Assembly (NCBI GenBank): GCA_018384055.1
Contig: JAHAZL010000061.1
Location: 1-53,823 of the forward strand
Length of the DNA: 53,823 nt
Direction of reading: 5' to 3'
Origin: Treponema sp.
GTDB taxonomy: Bacteria > Spirochaetota > Spirochaetia > Treponematales > Treponemataceae
Under the pieces are notes generated by a model. That model did not search any database. It saw only the letters and a list, made by a program, of their open reading frames with translations, and was not told the origin of the DNA. Of this stretch, positions 32,919 through 40,836 are shown in pieces; positions within the stretch are counted from its first letter, which is position 1; each line of letters starts with the position of its first letter. The position numbers and the translations under genes were made by a program.

Positions 32919-33779
32919 CTACTGGAGGAGTGAGAGAACGTTCTGTGAAGACTGGTTTGCCTGAGCGAGCATAGCTGTTCCAGCCTGTGTAAGAACCTGG
33001 TTCTTTGTGAAGTCAACCATTTCCTTAGCCATGTCTGTATCACGGATGCGTGATTCAGAAGCCTGGAGGTTTTCTGCACCAATATCAAGTCCTACAACTG
33101 TCTTTTCGAGACGGTTCTGGTATGCACCGAGGTCAGCGCGCTGCTTGTTGATCTTCTTGATAGCTTCATCAAGAGTACCGATTGCGCGGTTTGCTTCATC
33201 AGGTGATTCGAGGGACATGATTTCTTCTGTTCCAATGTTGCGGAGTCCGAGAGCTGAAGCAGACATTGTTCCGATGAATACCTGTGTTCTCTGGTCCATG
33301 TTTGCACCAATGTGGAGCCACATAGAAGCTGTAACATTGTTTTCACCTGTTGGGCGAGCAAAGCGACCTGTGAGCATGTTCATACCGTTGAACTGTGCGC
33401 AAGATGCGATGCGGTCAACTTCTGCGATAAGGGAAGAAACTTCAACCTGAATCTGCATGCGGTCTTCGTCTGAGTAGATACCGTTTGAAGACTGTACTGC
33501 GAGTTCACGGATGCGCTGTACGATGTCTGTTGTTTCCTGGAGGTAACCTTCTGTTGTCTGAATGAAAGAAATACCATTCTTTGCATTTGTAGAAGCCTGA
33601 TTCAATCCGCGAATCTGTGAACGCATCTTTTCAGAAACTGCGAGTCCTGAAGCATCGTCACCAGCACGGTTGATCTTCATGCCAGAAGAGAGCTTTTCCA
33701 TATTCTTCTGGTTGTTAAGTTCAGTGATTCCTTCTGAACGCTGTGCAAACATTGCACTCATGTTGTGATTGATAACCAT
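32919..33779 (-). CDS. flaB: flagellar filament core protein FlaB
   Basis: A 286-aa flagellin with conserved D0/D1 helices at both ends (MVINHNMSAMFAQRS to about 140, and about 190-286 ending NQSSQNVLSLLQ) and almost no variable D2/D3 part, typical of spirochete periplasmic flagella. It has no signal peptide because it is exported through the flagellar secretion system. The C-terminal SRIRDTDMAKEMVDFTKNQV is diagnostic. AGGAG lies 7 nt before the ATG. A sigma-28 promoter lies about 90 nt upstream and the leader has a small hairpin (AAGCAAA/TTTGCTT). Treponemes usually have several flaB paralogues; only one is here. Confidence 0.97.
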   Translation of the reverse strand: MVINHNMSAMFAQRSEGITELNNQKNMEKLSSGMKINRAGDDASGLAVSEKMRSQIRGLNQASTNAKNGISFIQTTEGYLQETTDIVQRIRELAVQSSNGIYSDEDRMQIQVEVSSLIAEVDRIASCAQFNGMNMLTGRFARPTGENNVTASMWLHIGANMDQRTQVFIGTMSASALGLRNIGTEEIMSLESPDEANRAIGTLDEAIKKINKQRADLGAYQNRLEKTVVGLDIGAENLQASESRIRDTDMAKEMVDFTKNQVLTQAGTAMLAQANQSSQNVLSLLQ

Positions 33780-33869
33780 AATTTATCTCCTATGATCAAG
33801 GTACTATAGTTGCAAGCAAACTTGTGAAATTTGCTTCCCCTACTTTGGGTCTACCACCCTATACCTAAA

Positions 33870-33896
33870 TTGTCGGAGTTATGAAAATGAACTTTA
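33870..33896 (-). promoter_or_regulatory. sigma-28 (FliA) flagellar promoter of flaB
   Basis: On the minus strand TAAAGTTC (33896-33889), 11-nt spacer, TCCGACAA (33877-33870). This differs from the consensus TAAAGTTT-N11-GCCGATAA at three of 16 positions and has the exact spacing. Confidence 0.85.
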
Positions 33897-33976
33897 GCAA
33901 AAAAAATAGATTTTTTTGATTTTTTTTATTTTTTTTGCCGTTATTTTTTTTAAATCACTTTATAGAAGAAAAGAGC

Positions 33977-34399
33977 TTATTTAACGCCTTTTGAGCATTC
34001 TGTGCAGCCAGTAACGATTACATGCTTTTTTCCGTCGGTTTTGTTGAAAAGCCTTGCTATTAGGTGGCCGCCTTTAAGAGGAACGTTTCTGTGGCATACT
34101 GGACATATTCTTTTAAGGCCTGGCTCTGGAGCTGGATAGCAGTGAGGACATCCGTTGATGGTGCAAAGCTGATCAGGTACATTCATTGGGCGGTAAACAC
34201 GGCTTACAAGGTCTTCTCCCGGCAATAGCATGGTGTTGCAAAGAGGACAGGCTACCAGAAGTCCTTTTTTTGCGGCTTCATTTCTTTTCTGTTTAAGACT
34301 TTCCCTTTCCCGCTCAGCCTTGTAAGCCTGTCTGTTTATATAGAAGTTAAGCAACCAGATTATAAAAATCAGGACTAAAGCACCAATAATGTAAAACAT
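33977..34399 (-). CDS. membrane-anchored zinc-ribbon protein
   Basis: A 140-aa protein with one N-terminal membrane helix (about 3-22), a charged helical stalk (AYKAERERESLKQKRNEAAKK) and a cytoplasmic Cys-rich domain. Four CxxC pairs are visible (CPLC, CPHC, CPVC, CTEC), enough for two zinc sites. Similar proteins of unknown function occur in spirochetes; I know no assigned role. It lies between flaB (same strand, downstream) and a divergent AraC gene. The start codon follows a near-perfect promoter by 6 nt, with no Shine-Dalgarno. Confidence 0.82.
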   Translation of the reverse strand: MFYIIGALVLIFIIWLLNFYINRQAYKAERERESLKQKRNEAAKKGLLVACPLCNTMLLPGEDLVSRVYRPMNVPDQLCTINGCPHCYPAPEPGLKRICPVCHRNVPLKGGHLIARLFNKTDGKKHVIVTGCTECSKGVK

Positions 34400-34405
34400 A
34401 GTGAT

Positions 34406-34434
34406 AGTATAAAATGCGGGAGAAAATTTTGCAA
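34406..34434 (-). promoter_or_regulatory. leaderless-type promoter of the zinc-ribbon gene
   Basis: On the minus strand TTGCAA (34434-34429), 17-nt spacer, TATACT (34411-34406), then 6 nt to the ATG at 34399. The clearest example of this layout in the window. Confidence 0.75.
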
Positions 34435-34448
34435 ACTTTGGGCAAAAA

Positions 34449-34477
34449 TTGAATTTTTTTCATTGTGCTATTATAAT
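34449..34477 (+). promoter_or_regulatory. promoter of the second AraC-family gene
   Basis: TTGAAT (34449-34454), 17-nt spacer, TATAAT (34472-34477). The start codon is 24 nt further on with GGAG in between, so this gene has a normal short leader. Confidence 0.75.
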
Positions 34478-34501
34478 ATTCATGTATTGGAGCCGTAAAA
34501 T

Positions 34502-35464
34502 ATGACAAAAGTATCTGAAACGAAAAAACAGAAAACGCCTGTCAAAGAATCTCAGCAGAGGGGCACGGTTCTTTTCCCTCTTCAGTATAATTATTGCAAT
34601 ACTGCAAATCCATTCTATGACTTGTGGCTCCATTGGCATACAGAATTCGAAATAATTCATGTTGTTTCAGGGTGCTACAGGATTTTTATCAACGATCATG
34701 AAATTCTCCTTAATGAAGGCGATGTTTGTCTTGTACCTGGCAAAGTTGTGCACGGAGATGCTCCGGATAAAGGAGTCGGCAAGTTTGAGTCTGCCGTTTT
34801 CGATATTGAACTTATGCGATTGCATGGGTTCAGTCCAGATGCTTTCATTTCAGAAATAGTAAACGGAACCATTACAATAGAAAATGTATACCGGTTAAAT
34901 GAATGCAAGGATATTTCAAGGACAGTGACGTCTTTTTTTGAAGCAATTCGTGATCAAAGGGAAGGATGGGAAGCAATCTCTACGGGTTACCTCATAATTC
35001 TTTTTGGGCTTATAAATAAGAATAAACTTTATTCTGAAAAGAAAATTCTCCCTGCCAAAAAAAGAGTCAGGAATGAAAAACTTGAACTTGTTTTTGATTT
35101 GATAAAAAAGAACTACATGAAGAACATTACTCTGGAAGAACTTGCAGATGCTGCAGGGTTCAGTCCAAAGTATTTTTGCCGCGTGTTCAGGGAAATGACA
35201 AATCGAGCTCCTGTGGAATACCTTAACTGGTTCAGAATTAATCGTTCTTGTGCTATGATTAGGGAAACTGATGAAAAACTGCAGGATATAGCCGTCAAGT
35301 GCGGATTCAATGATTTCAGTTACTTCATCAAGATATTTCACCGCTACAAGAACATGACTCCGCTGAAGTACAGAAACTATAAGGAAAACAACAATTCTGA
35401 TGTTAATATAGATTCCGATGCTGAGTACGAAGCCCTGTTTGAAAAAGATAAGGAAAATGAATAA
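34502..35464 (+). CDS. AraC-family transcriptional regulator
   Basis: A 320-aa protein. Residues about 20-110 form a cupin sensing domain (HWHTEFEIIHVVSGCYRIFI, then LNEGDVCLVPGKVVHG). The C-terminal AraC domain (about 198-295) has NITLEELADAAGFSPKYFCR and KLQDIAVKCGFNDFSYFIK, ending NMTPLKYRNY. The last 25 residues are an acidic, Asp/Asn-rich tail. The type resembles sugar-responsive regulators. Its stop overlaps the start of coaBC by 8 nt, so the two genes share a message although the functions seem unrelated. The target genes are not evident. Confidence 0.9.
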   Translation: MTKVSETKKQKTPVKESQQRGTVLFPLQYNYCNTANPFYDLWLHWHTEFEIIHVVSGCYRIFINDHEILLNEGDVCLVPGKVVHGDAPDKGVGKFESAVFDIELMRLHGFSPDAFISEIVNGTITIENVYRLNECKDISRTVTSFFEAIRDQREGWEAISTGYLIILFGLINKNKLYSEKKILPAKKRVRNEKLELVFDLIKKNYMKNITLEELADAAGFSPKYFCRVFREMTNRAPVEYLNWFRINRSCAMIRETDEKLQDIAVKCGFNDFSYFIKIFHRYKNMTPLKYRNYKENNNSDVNIDSDAEYEALFEKDKENE

Positions 35465-36659
35465 AGTGCTTGGAAATAAAACTATTCTGGTGGGCGTTAC
35501 GGGAAGTATTGCTGCATACAAGGCCGCTTCCCTTGTCAGCATGCTGGTTAAAAACGGTGCTGATGTTCATGTCCTCATGACGCAGAATGCCAGAAATTTC
35601 ATAAATGAAATTACCTTTGAAACTCTTACAGGAAACAAATGCCTGGTCGATACTTTTGACCGCAATTTTGAATTCAAAGCTACCCATGTTTCCATTGCCC
35701 GGAAAGCAGATCTTTTCATAATTGCTCCTGCAACTGCAAATGTAATTGCAAAGGTTGCCAATGGAATTGCTGACGACATGCTTACGACAACTTTTCTTGC
35801 TGCAAAATGCCCAAAAATTATTTCTCCAGCAATGAATACAGCCATGTTTGAAAATCCTGTAACTCAGGACAACATGAAAAAATGCCGCCATTATGGTTTT
35901 GAAATCATAGAACCTGCTACGGGATACCTTGCTTGCGGTGATACGGGCAAGGGGAAAATGCCTGAACCTGAATATCTTTTTGAATGCATTTTAAACAGAA
36001 TTCAGTTTGATAAAGATTTGGCAGGAAAAAAAGTTCTTGTTACTGCAGGTCCAACAATGGAATCCATAGATCCTGTCCGTTTCATTACAAATCATTCAAG
36101 CGGCAAAATGGGATATTCCATTGCAAAAGTTGCTGCCCGTCGCGGTGCAACCGTAACTCTTGTTTCAGGTCCAGTAAACCTTAAGGCCCCGGTTGGCGTT
36201 GAGGTTGTAAATGTAAAATCTGCTGCCCAGATGTTTGAGGCTGTAAAGGAAAAATTTGAAGAAGCTGACATAATCATAAAGTCTGCTGCCGTTGCCGACT
36301 ACAGACCCAAGACAGTTAGCGATGAAAAAGTAAAGAAGAGGGACGGAGAACTTTCCATCGAACTTGAACGCACTGATGACATTCTTGCATGGATCGGTAA
36401 AAATAGAAAGCCGGAGCAGATTGTCTGCGGGTTCTCCATGGAAACACAGAATATGCTTGAGAACAGTCGAGCAAAGCTTGCAAAGAAAAACATCGATGTA
36501 ATCTGCGCCAACAATCTTAAGGTTGAAGGAGCTGGCTTCGGCATTGATACAAATGTTGTGACCATCATTACAAAAGAAAAGGAAGTGGAACTTCCGGTTC
36601 TTTCTAAGGAAGAAGTTGCTGTTCGTATCCTAGATTTCATTATTGAACTGAAAAAGTAA
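35457..36659 (+). CDS. coaBC: coenzyme A biosynthesis bifunctional protein CoaBC
   Basis: A 400-aa fused enzyme: phosphopantothenate-cysteine ligase (CoaB) and phosphopantothenoylcysteine decarboxylase (CoaC). The N-terminal flavoprotein part shows GSIAAYKAA, HVSIARKADL (catalytic His) and PAMNTAMF. The C-terminal ligase part starts near 183 with VLVTAGPTMESIDPVRFITN and HSSGKMGYSIA, then KSAAVADYRP and AKKNIDVICAN. The ATG at 35457 fits the family start (MNKVLGNKTILVGVTGS); AAGGA lies 5 nt before it. It overlaps the end of the AraC gene. Confidence 0.95.
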   Translation: MNKVLGNKTILVGVTGSIAAYKAASLVSMLVKNGADVHVLMTQNARNFINEITFETLTGNKCLVDTFDRNFEFKATHVSIARKADLFIIAPATANVIAKVANGIADDMLTTTFLAAKCPKIISPAMNTAMFENPVTQDNMKKCRHYGFEIIEPATGYLACGDTGKGKMPEPEYLFECILNRIQFDKDLAGKKVLVTAGPTMESIDPVRFITNHSSGKMGYSIAKVAARRGATVTLVSGPVNLKAPVGVEVVNVKSAAQMFEAVKEKFEEADIIIKSAAVADYRPKTVSDEKVKKRDGELSIELERTDDILAWIGKNRKPEQIVCGFSMETQNMLENSRAKLAKKNIDVICANNLKVEGAGFGIDTNVVTIITKEKEVELPVLSKEEVAVRILDFIIELKK

Positions 36660-36693
36660 AAAAAATGTTTACCATAATCCGGAGGTCTTTATT

Positions 36694-37557
36694 ATGGAAG
36701 GCGTTGAAGAAAAAGTTGTCGAATCGGTAGCAGAAGTTGCTGTTCAGACAAAGACTATGCTTCATCTTGATGAGTTGATGGCATATCTTACTTGGGGCAA
36801 TCTTATGAAGGTTGTTGTCGCTTTTATTTCTGTGCTTGTATTCTATGTTGTTTACAGAATCATAAAGCACATCATCAAGAAGCAGGCAGCTCCACGCGTT
36901 GAAAAGCATACATACATGCTCATCAACAAGTTTGTAAGCTATATGTTCTATGTAATAATCGTGATGTACATACTCAGTCTTTTCGGAATCAATCTTAAGG
37001 CAATCTGGGGAGCAGCTGGAGTAGCCGGTCTTGCAATCGGTTTTGCTGCACAGACAAGCGTAAGCAACCTTATCAGCGGGGTTTTCGTTCTCAGTGAAAA
37101 GGCAATGAAGATCGGTGATTTCATTCAGGTTGGCGATGTGTTCGGTACTGTAGACAGTGTTGGTCTTTTGAGTGTTCGCGTTCATACTCTTGATAACCAG
37201 ATGGTTCGAATTCCTAACAGTTCCGTAATCAACAGCAATCTTGTTAACTTCAACCATTATGATATACGCCGTTTCGTTTTTGATATGCCGATTAGCTATG
37301 ATTCAAATATGGAAAAGGCTCTTGAAGTTGCAAATTCAATTCCTGGAAAATGTCCTGTTGTTCTTCAGAATCCAGTTCCTTGCGTTTACTTTGACGGATT
37401 CGGTGATGCAATCAACATCAAGATTGCCGTATGGTTCAACTGCAGTGACCTTATCAATGCAAAGAACCAGATGTATGCAGCAATCGTCAACACTTGCCGC
37501 GAACAGGGAATTGAAATTCCTTACACACATTACGACGTTAAGATTCTTAACAAATAA
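36694..37557 (+). CDS. mscS: small-conductance mechanosensitive channel (MscS family)
   Basis: A 287-aa membrane channel that releases solutes under osmotic downshock. It has three helices in the first 125 residues; the pore helix reads WGAAGVAGLAIGFAAQTSVS, the Gly/Ala-packed pattern of MscS TM3. The soluble beta domain follows (FIQVGDVFGTVDSVGLLSVR, then IPNSSVIN), and the C-terminal alpha/beta domain ends near 285. GGAGG lies 8 nt before the ATG. A terminator follows whose hairpin includes the start of the next gene. Confidence 0.95.
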   Translation: MEGVEEKVVESVAEVAVQTKTMLHLDELMAYLTWGNLMKVVVAFISVLVFYVVYRIIKHIIKKQAAPRVEKHTYMLINKFVSYMFYVIIVMYILSLFGINLKAIWGAAGVAGLAIGFAAQTSVSNLISGVFVLSEKAMKIGDFIQVGDVFGTVDSVGLLSVRVHTLDNQMVRIPNSSVINSNLVNFNHYDIRRFVFDMPISYDSNMEKALEVANSIPGKCPVVLQNPVPCVYFDGFGDAINIKIAVWFNCSDLINAKNQMYAAIVNTCREQGIEIPYTHYDVKILNK

Positions 37558-37588
37558 TTCTTTCTGATACTGCATTATTTGTAATTCT

Positions 37589-37637
37589 GGCGGTTATAAA
37601 ATGGATATGAAAAATCTTTTTTATAACCGCCTTTTTT
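37589..37637 (+). terminator. mscS terminator containing the start codon of the next gene
   Basis: GGCGGTTATAAAA (37589-37601) pairs perfectly over 13 bp with TTTTATAACCGCC (37619-37631), 17-nt loop, followed by six T. The ATG at 37601 lies at the stem/loop boundary, and the next gene's first ten codons run through the hairpin. Confidence 0.88.
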
Positions 37638-38110
37638 GTTTGTTTATTTTTGCTGCTTTCTTTTCTTCCTGCAGTTTTTTTCCAGTTCATGAAAATGTTT
37701 TGTTTTCTCTTCCTGAAAATTCCCAATGGAAGGTTTTCGTTTCAAGCGGTGAAGAATTTCTTGTTGATGGAAACAGTTTCACTTTGAGTGTTGTCAGAAA
37801 TGAACCCCTGGCTCTTGTTGCAAGGTCTGTTTCATCAGTGAAAAGTGCAGGGGCCATTTATCCAATCAATGAAGAACTTACTGAAGGACATTCCTTCCCG
37901 GCTCAGGTTCTGTATTCCCTTGTGCTGTCTTCTGTAAATACTGATGAGCAAAAAATGTACTGCCTTTCAACTTTCAATTGGAAAAGGTTTGAAGAAGAAT
38001 GTGAGAAAATGGGAGAAAATGTCTGGAAGGTAAATAAGGAAGTAATCATGAAAAAAATCGCCGGCGGAACCTTTAAAAAAAGTGACCTAAAGATAGAAAA
38101 AACAAAATGA
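37601..38110 (+). CDS. hypothetical lipoprotein
   Basis: A 169-aa protein with a lipoprotein signal peptide (about 1-24, ending FFSSC), so it is expected on a membrane facing the periplasm or surface. The mature part is a short, mixed alpha/beta sequence without a recognised domain. There is no Shine-Dalgarno before the ATG at 37601, which lies inside the mscS terminator stem; an alternative ATG is two codons later (37607), in the loop. The next lipoprotein gene begins 18 nt after its stop, so the two probably form a unit. Confidence 0.75.
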   Translation: MDMKNLFYNRLFCLFIFAAFFSSCSFFPVHENVLFSLPENSQWKVFVSSGEEFLVDGNSFTLSVVRNEPLALVARSVSSVKSAGAIYPINEELTEGHSFPAQVLYSLVLSSVNTDEQKMYCLSTFNWKRFEEECEKMGENVWKVNKEVIMKKIAGGTFKKSDLKIEKTK

Positions 38111-38128
38111 AAACGTTAAAATGAGAGA

Positions 38129-39274
38129 ATGAAAAAGATACTTCCTGTTTTTGCAACTGTATGTTCTCTGTTTGTTTCCTGTTCAAAAAACAATGTAAAA
38201 AAATCCGGTTCCTTCAATGAATTTGAAACTGTAAAAAGTCATGTGTGGTATGCCTTCAACGATAATGGTTTTGAAAAAATTGATTTGCCTCAAAATGCAA
38301 AGGCTGTAGTTGAAAAACCATGGACGGAAACTGTCAGGATTTCAAGCGCAGGAAGCGTTGTTCACGGAGACAGAAATGGTTCAAAGTATCCTTACGATGC
38401 CTATGCTCTTGTAAACAAAAGGGGGCTTCTTGCTTTTTCAGGAAGCAAAATTGATTTTTACAGGGATGATTCGATTTTTATAAATGATACTGTAGACTCA
38501 ATGGTCTTCTCTGGTGGCATGCCTGTTTTCTATCTTTTCAGAAGTACTTTTTTCAATGAAAATATTGATGCCCATAGTTCCCTTCATCAGAGCCGTCCTT
38601 TCCTTGTTGAATTTAATCCTTCCTCAAAAGTTTTCTATCCATTGGTTTCATACAGCAATCTCAAGCTTGGTGATGACGACCAGATTTCAGGATTTTTCTG
38701 GAATGGGGATGTATGGGCCTGTGCATCAAAGAAGTTGAATGGAAGCGGCGTTGAATTTTCATTTTTTGACTGGAAGCCATTGGTTGATCTTGCAGACTTG
38801 AATCCTGCCATGGGGGAGGAGACTTTCCTTTTCAATTCAATAACTGAAGACGATTACAAGAAGAAGAATATGCCGAAACTCTGGGATTCTGCACCGGAAG
38901 AACTAAAGAAACTTCTTGCTTCCATTCCCGACGAGTATTCTTTCTATGTTTCCTGGCGTGATTTATCCGGAACTTCTCCTGTAAGTTACTGCCAGATGGG
39001 AGCGTCCGATTTCATGCTTAATGCGCACGGCGGTGTTTCACCTGAAAGTTCCTATAGCGTAGCAGTCTTTTCTGATGGAACAACCTACCTGAAAAAACTT
39101 AATGAAGACAAGGTTTCATGTGCCTTCAGATTGCCATTGCTTCCTTCAGGATTTACTTACGGAGAAGAAGCCATATCAGGAAACACGCTCTATGTAGCCT
39201 GGGAAGAAGGCTCTTTCTTTAAGACTGGTAGAGCGGGTTTCATTGCTGTTGATTTAAAGGCTGTGTTTAACTAG
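38129..39274 (+). CDS. hypothetical lipoprotein
   Basis: A 381-aa protein with a lipoprotein signal (MKKILPVFATVCSLFVSC, Cys 18). The rest is beta-rich with many Trp, Tyr and Ser-Gly turns and no recognised domain; the spaced repeats of short strands suggest a beta-propeller-like fold, which is a guess. It follows another lipoprotein gene closely. Its last 21 bases overlap the end of the convergent peptide-binding protein gene, leaving no room for a terminator. Confidence 0.78.
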   Translation: MKKILPVFATVCSLFVSCSKNNVKKSGSFNEFETVKSHVWYAFNDNGFEKIDLPQNAKAVVEKPWTETVRISSAGSVVHGDRNGSKYPYDAYALVNKRGLLAFSGSKIDFYRDDSIFINDTVDSMVFSGGMPVFYLFRSTFFNENIDAHSSLHQSRPFLVEFNPSSKVFYPLVSYSNLKLGDDDQISGFFWNGDVWACASKKLNGSGVEFSFFDWKPLVDLADLNPAMGEETFLFNSITEDDYKKKNMPKLWDSAPEELKKLLASIPDEYSFYVSWRDLSGTSPVSYCQMGASDFMLNAHGGVSPESSYSVAVFSDGTTYLKKLNEDKVSCAFRLPLLPSGFTYGEEAISGNTLYVAWEEGSFFKTGRAGFIAVDLKAVFN

Positions 39275-40816
39275 ATTTGGAATCTTCTTTTTAGGAGGTT
39301 CCTTGATGTAAAGGTATTTCAATGGATGTATGTCCAGTGCGTTCCCTTTCCATCCGCCGATTACGGAAAGGTCGATGAGGTGGGCGCATACAGGATGTGA
39401 AATTGGAATTATCATTCCGTCATCAAGAAGAATCTGTTCTGCCTGTGACATAAGCTTGTACCGTTCTTCTATGCTGTTATTTCTCAGTGCTTCAAGAAGA
39501 AGGTTGTCATAGCTCTCGTTTTTCCATCCCGAGTTGTTGAGCGAAGATCCGCCACGGAAAAGTTCAAGGAAGGCGAGTGGGTCTGCAAAATCCCCAATCC
39601 ACGAATAGTAGAAAAGGTCAGCATTCCACTGTGGAATTGCCAGATTGTAACGATCTGGTGTTGTATTCTGCATTACGAGTTCAACTCCAAGAGGTTCCCA
39701 TGCTTCTTTCAGTAATTCACCCCATTTCTTAAGGTGTTCGTCTCCGGATATTACGGCGAATACAAGTGTAAGCTTTTCGTCTTGGCTGATGCCGTATTTT
39801 TTTCTTGCACCTTTCATCATTTCTGCAGCGTCCGAAGCATCCCAGTCTGCAATGCCTGTAACCTTAGGGTATCCTGTCAAAGGATTTACAAGGCTTTCTG
39901 CCTGGATGGTGTATTCTTTCCTGAGAGTATCATAAGGAATTGCTTCTATAAGGGCGTTGCGGAATTCAGGATTTGTCCATGGTGAATTCTGCATTTTGAA
40001 GAAAAGGTATACGGTACCGAATTCAGCATTCATTTGAAGGTGTGTTTTATTGATTATTTTTGAATAGTCTGCGTTGCCGCAAATCCAGTCCAGTTTTCCC
40101 GTGTTGAATTTGAAGGAGTTTTCCGGATAATCGTCGCTTACGGTAAAATTAATTCCCGGAATTTTTACATTGTCTGCATCCCAGTATTCAGGATTTTTCT
40201 TGAGGATTATTTCGGACATGTCGATTTTTTCAAGTATGAAAGGACCGCTGTAAACATTTTCATCAGGATGAACAATGCTGAAGGAATGGTGGCATAAAAT
40301 CTTTGGAAGGTGCCCCATAGGTTCCTTAAGGCGGATTACAATGGTGTAGTCGTTGCGGACATCGATTTTAACATCTTCTGCTTTACCGTATCCTTCGCGA
40401 AATTCCTGTGCGCCTGATACGTTGTCTATAAGGGAGGCAAAAGGTGCTCCTCTAGTTCCAAGAAGCCTTATGAAAGAATCCCTTACATCCTGAGCCTTAA
40501 TAGATTCTCCATTGCTGAACTTTGCATTTTCACGCAATGTAAGGGTCCATCTTTTCTTGTCTCTGGAAATTTTGTATGACTTGCAGAGTGCAGGTAGGGG
40601 AGCAAGTGTTACCGGATCATAGCTGAATAGACCTTCATGCAATCCCGTAAAAAGCTGTGCCTCTGAAGTGTACGAAGCCGTAAAAGGATTAGTGTTGTAA
40701 ATGTGATTGGGAACGGCAATGTTAACTGCTCTTTGCTCTGATGCTATATCCTGAGCAAAAAAAATAGTGGCCTTAAAAAATGCAAGGACCACTGAAAAAA
40801 GAATTTTTTTCTTCAA
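39254..40816 (-). CDS. peptide ABC transporter substrate-binding protein (OppA/family 5)
   Basis: A 520-aa periplasmic family 5 binding protein. A signal peptide (about 1-22) without a lipobox Cys is followed by the OppA pattern: NTNPFTASYTSEAQLFTGLHEGLFSYDP, shortened here as the first-lobe motif, then WTLTLRENAKFSNGE and later AGN-like sequence WICGNADYS. It starts with TTG at 40816, 7 nt after GGAG; no ATG fits. It is the last gene of the acyltransferase/468-aa unit; no permease or ATPase genes are adjacent, so it must work with a transporter encoded elsewhere or act as a sensor. Confidence 0.88.
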   Translation of the reverse strand: MKKKILFSVVLAFFKATIFFAQDIASEQRAVNIAVPNHIYNTNPFTASYTSEAQLFTGLHEGLFSYDPVTLAPLPALCKSYKISRDKKRWTLTLRENAKFSNGESIKAQDVRDSFIRLLGTRGAPFASLIDNVSGAQEFREGYGKAEDVKIDVRNDYTIVIRLKEPMGHLPKILCHHSFSIVHPDENVYSGPFILEKIDMSEIILKKNPEYWDADNVKIPGINFTVSDDYPENSFKFNTGKLDWICGNADYSKIINKTHLQMNAEFGTVYLFFKMQNSPWTNPEFRNALIEAIPYDTLRKEYTIQAESLVNPLTGYPKVTGIADWDASDAAEMMKGARKKYGISQDEKLTLVFAVISGDEHLKKWGELLKEAWEPLGVELVMQNTTPDRYNLAIPQWNADLFYYSWIGDFADPLAFLELFRGGSSLNNSGWKNESYDNLLLEALRNNSIEERYKLMSQAEQILLDDGMIIPISHPVCAHLIDLSVIGGWKGNALDIHPLKYLYIKEPPKKKIPNLVKHSL

Positions 40817-40836
40817 TTTGTTACTCCAAATGGAAT

